From Alphaproteobacteria bacterium (GTDB lineage Bacteria > Pseudomonadota > Alphaproteobacteria > Rhodospirillales > Rhodospirillaceae): 64,000 nucleotides of DNA. Below the pieces are notes generated by a model that saw only the letters and a list, made by a program, of their open reading frames with translations, made no database searches and was not told where the DNA came from. Positions 63,331 through 64,000 of the stretch are shown here, piece by piece; position 1 is the stretch's first letter; every line of letters begins with the position of its first letter. The position numbers were made by a program, and so were the translations under genes. The stretch covers positions 558,001 through 622,000 of the forward strand of contig QJZR01000012.1 of assembly GCA_003246625.1 (NCBI GenBank), written 5' to 3'.

Positions 63331-64000
63331 TGGAACGCATCCTCGCGCAGTTTCGCTCCCCGCCCGCGCGGCGCACCAAGGCGGGACGGCGGCTGTCCGA
63401 CTATTTCGCCAAGAACCTGCACGCCGTGCCGTTCGAAACCGCCGCCTCGATCGCCGCGCAGCTGGACCTGAGCCCGATGACGGTGACCCGCTACCTGCGG
63501 GAACTGGGCTATTCCGGCCTGGACGCACTGAAGACCGAACTGCGCCACGGCCCCATCAGTTCCGCCTGGGACATCACCGAAAGCGTCGAGGACCTGCGCC
63601 GCGACCAGGGTAACGGACGGGTGCTTTCGGACCTGGTGGTGCAGCAGATCGAGGTCTTGCAGAACCTCAACAAGCTGTCGCGCACGCCCGCCTGGGACAC
63701 GGCGGTGGAAGCGCTGACGACGGCGTCCTCGGTGTTCATCGCCTCGTATCAGAACATCGGCGGCATCGTCCGCTATTTCAGCGAACAGGTTTCCTATGTC
63801 CGCCCCGACGTACGCTACATGGACGGCCTGAACGGCACCTACCTGGAGCTGTTCGAGAAGACGCCGGAGGACCGCCTGCTGGTGCTGGTGGACTGCCGCC
63901 GCTTCGCCACCAAGTCGCGGATGCTTTACGAAACCGCGCTGGAGGCCGGGGTGCGCGTGCTGCTGATCACCGACGCCCATTGCGACTGGGCGCAGGACGA
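63330..64000 (+). CDS. RpiR/MurR-family transcriptional regulator, 3' truncated
   Basis: About 223 residues are visible before the window ends. The N-terminal RpiR helix-turn-helix (about 10-75: ETAASIAAQLDLSPMTVTRYL ... GLDALKTEL) and the beginning of a SIS-like effector domain (from about 125: SVFIASYQNIGGIVRYF) are seen. The start overlaps the peptidase stop by one base (TGATG). RpiR proteins usually sense phosphosugars, but several control amino acid or amide catabolism. Here it most likely controls the peptidase and the divergent transporter. Confidence 0.87.
   Translation, partial: MERILAQFRSPPARRTKAGRRLSDYFAKNLHAVPFETAASIAAQLDLSPMTVTRYLRELGYSGLDALKTELRHGPISSAWDITESVEDLRRDQGNGRVLSDLVVQQIEVLQNLNKLSRTPAWDTAVEALTTASSVFIASYQNIGGIVRYFSEQVSYVRPDVRYMDGLNGTYLELFEKTPEDRLLVLVDCRRFATKSRMLYETALEAGVRVLLITDAHCDWAQD

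Overview
The window looks like a chromosomal stretch of a high-GC alphaproteobacterium, most likely of the Rhodospirillales. The evidence is a complete alphaproteobacterial-style division and cell wall (dcw) cluster running on into lpxC, bamD, recN and ligA, an FtsZ ending in the usual alphaproteobacterial tail, and a form II RuBisCO whose sequence strongly resembles CbbM of Rhodospirillum rubrum. I see no rRNA or tRNA genes, CRISPR arrays, insertion sequences or phage genes. Nearly all genes share the same GC-rich codon use.

Region 1 (1-22148, all +): peptidoglycan synthesis and division. The order is ftsI (5' truncated), murE, murF, mraY, murD, ftsW, murG, murC, murB, ddl, ftsQ, ftsA, ftsZ, then lpxC, bamD, recN and ligA. 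Most genes from murD to ftsA overlap by 1 to 13 bases, which points to translational coupling in one long transcript. Hairpins follow ftsZ and lpxC.

Region 2 (22149-37603): a fused CoA-transferase; then, on the minus strand, an aminopeptidase P, prmA and a UvrD/PcrA helicase; a CLC chloride transporter (+); a protein with a degenerate GGDEF domain; and a methionine-cycle operon of an ArsR-methyltransferase fusion, metF and metH. A perfect 20-base inverted repeat lies just upstream of the ArsR fusion.

Region 3 (37604-50691): mlaA-mlaC for outer-membrane lipid asymmetry; ettA; cbbM-prk plus a GFA-family zinc protein; a LysR regulator divergent from an EamA transporter with a palindrome between them; nhaA, a flavoprotein, phosphoglucomutase and a small DUF2934-like protein with a Lys-Pro-Ala tail. 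Four copies of a GC-rich compound palindrome sit in two intergenic regions.

Region 4 (50769-57322, +): glgB, glgX and malQ, packed tightly, for alpha-glucan branching, debranching and maltodextrin transfer. With pgm just upstream they form part of a glycogen module, but glgA, glgC and glgP are not in the window.

Region 5 (57306-64000): an accessory-looking catabolic cassette. On the minus strand are a polyamine-type ABC importer (ATPase, two permeases, binding protein) and a nitrilase-superfamily amidase. Divergent from these are a DmpA/BapA-type self-processing aminopeptidase and an RpiR-family regulator (3' truncated). Import of an amine or amide followed by hydrolysis is my inference. It is the least ordinary gene set here and the best candidate for an undescribed pathway.
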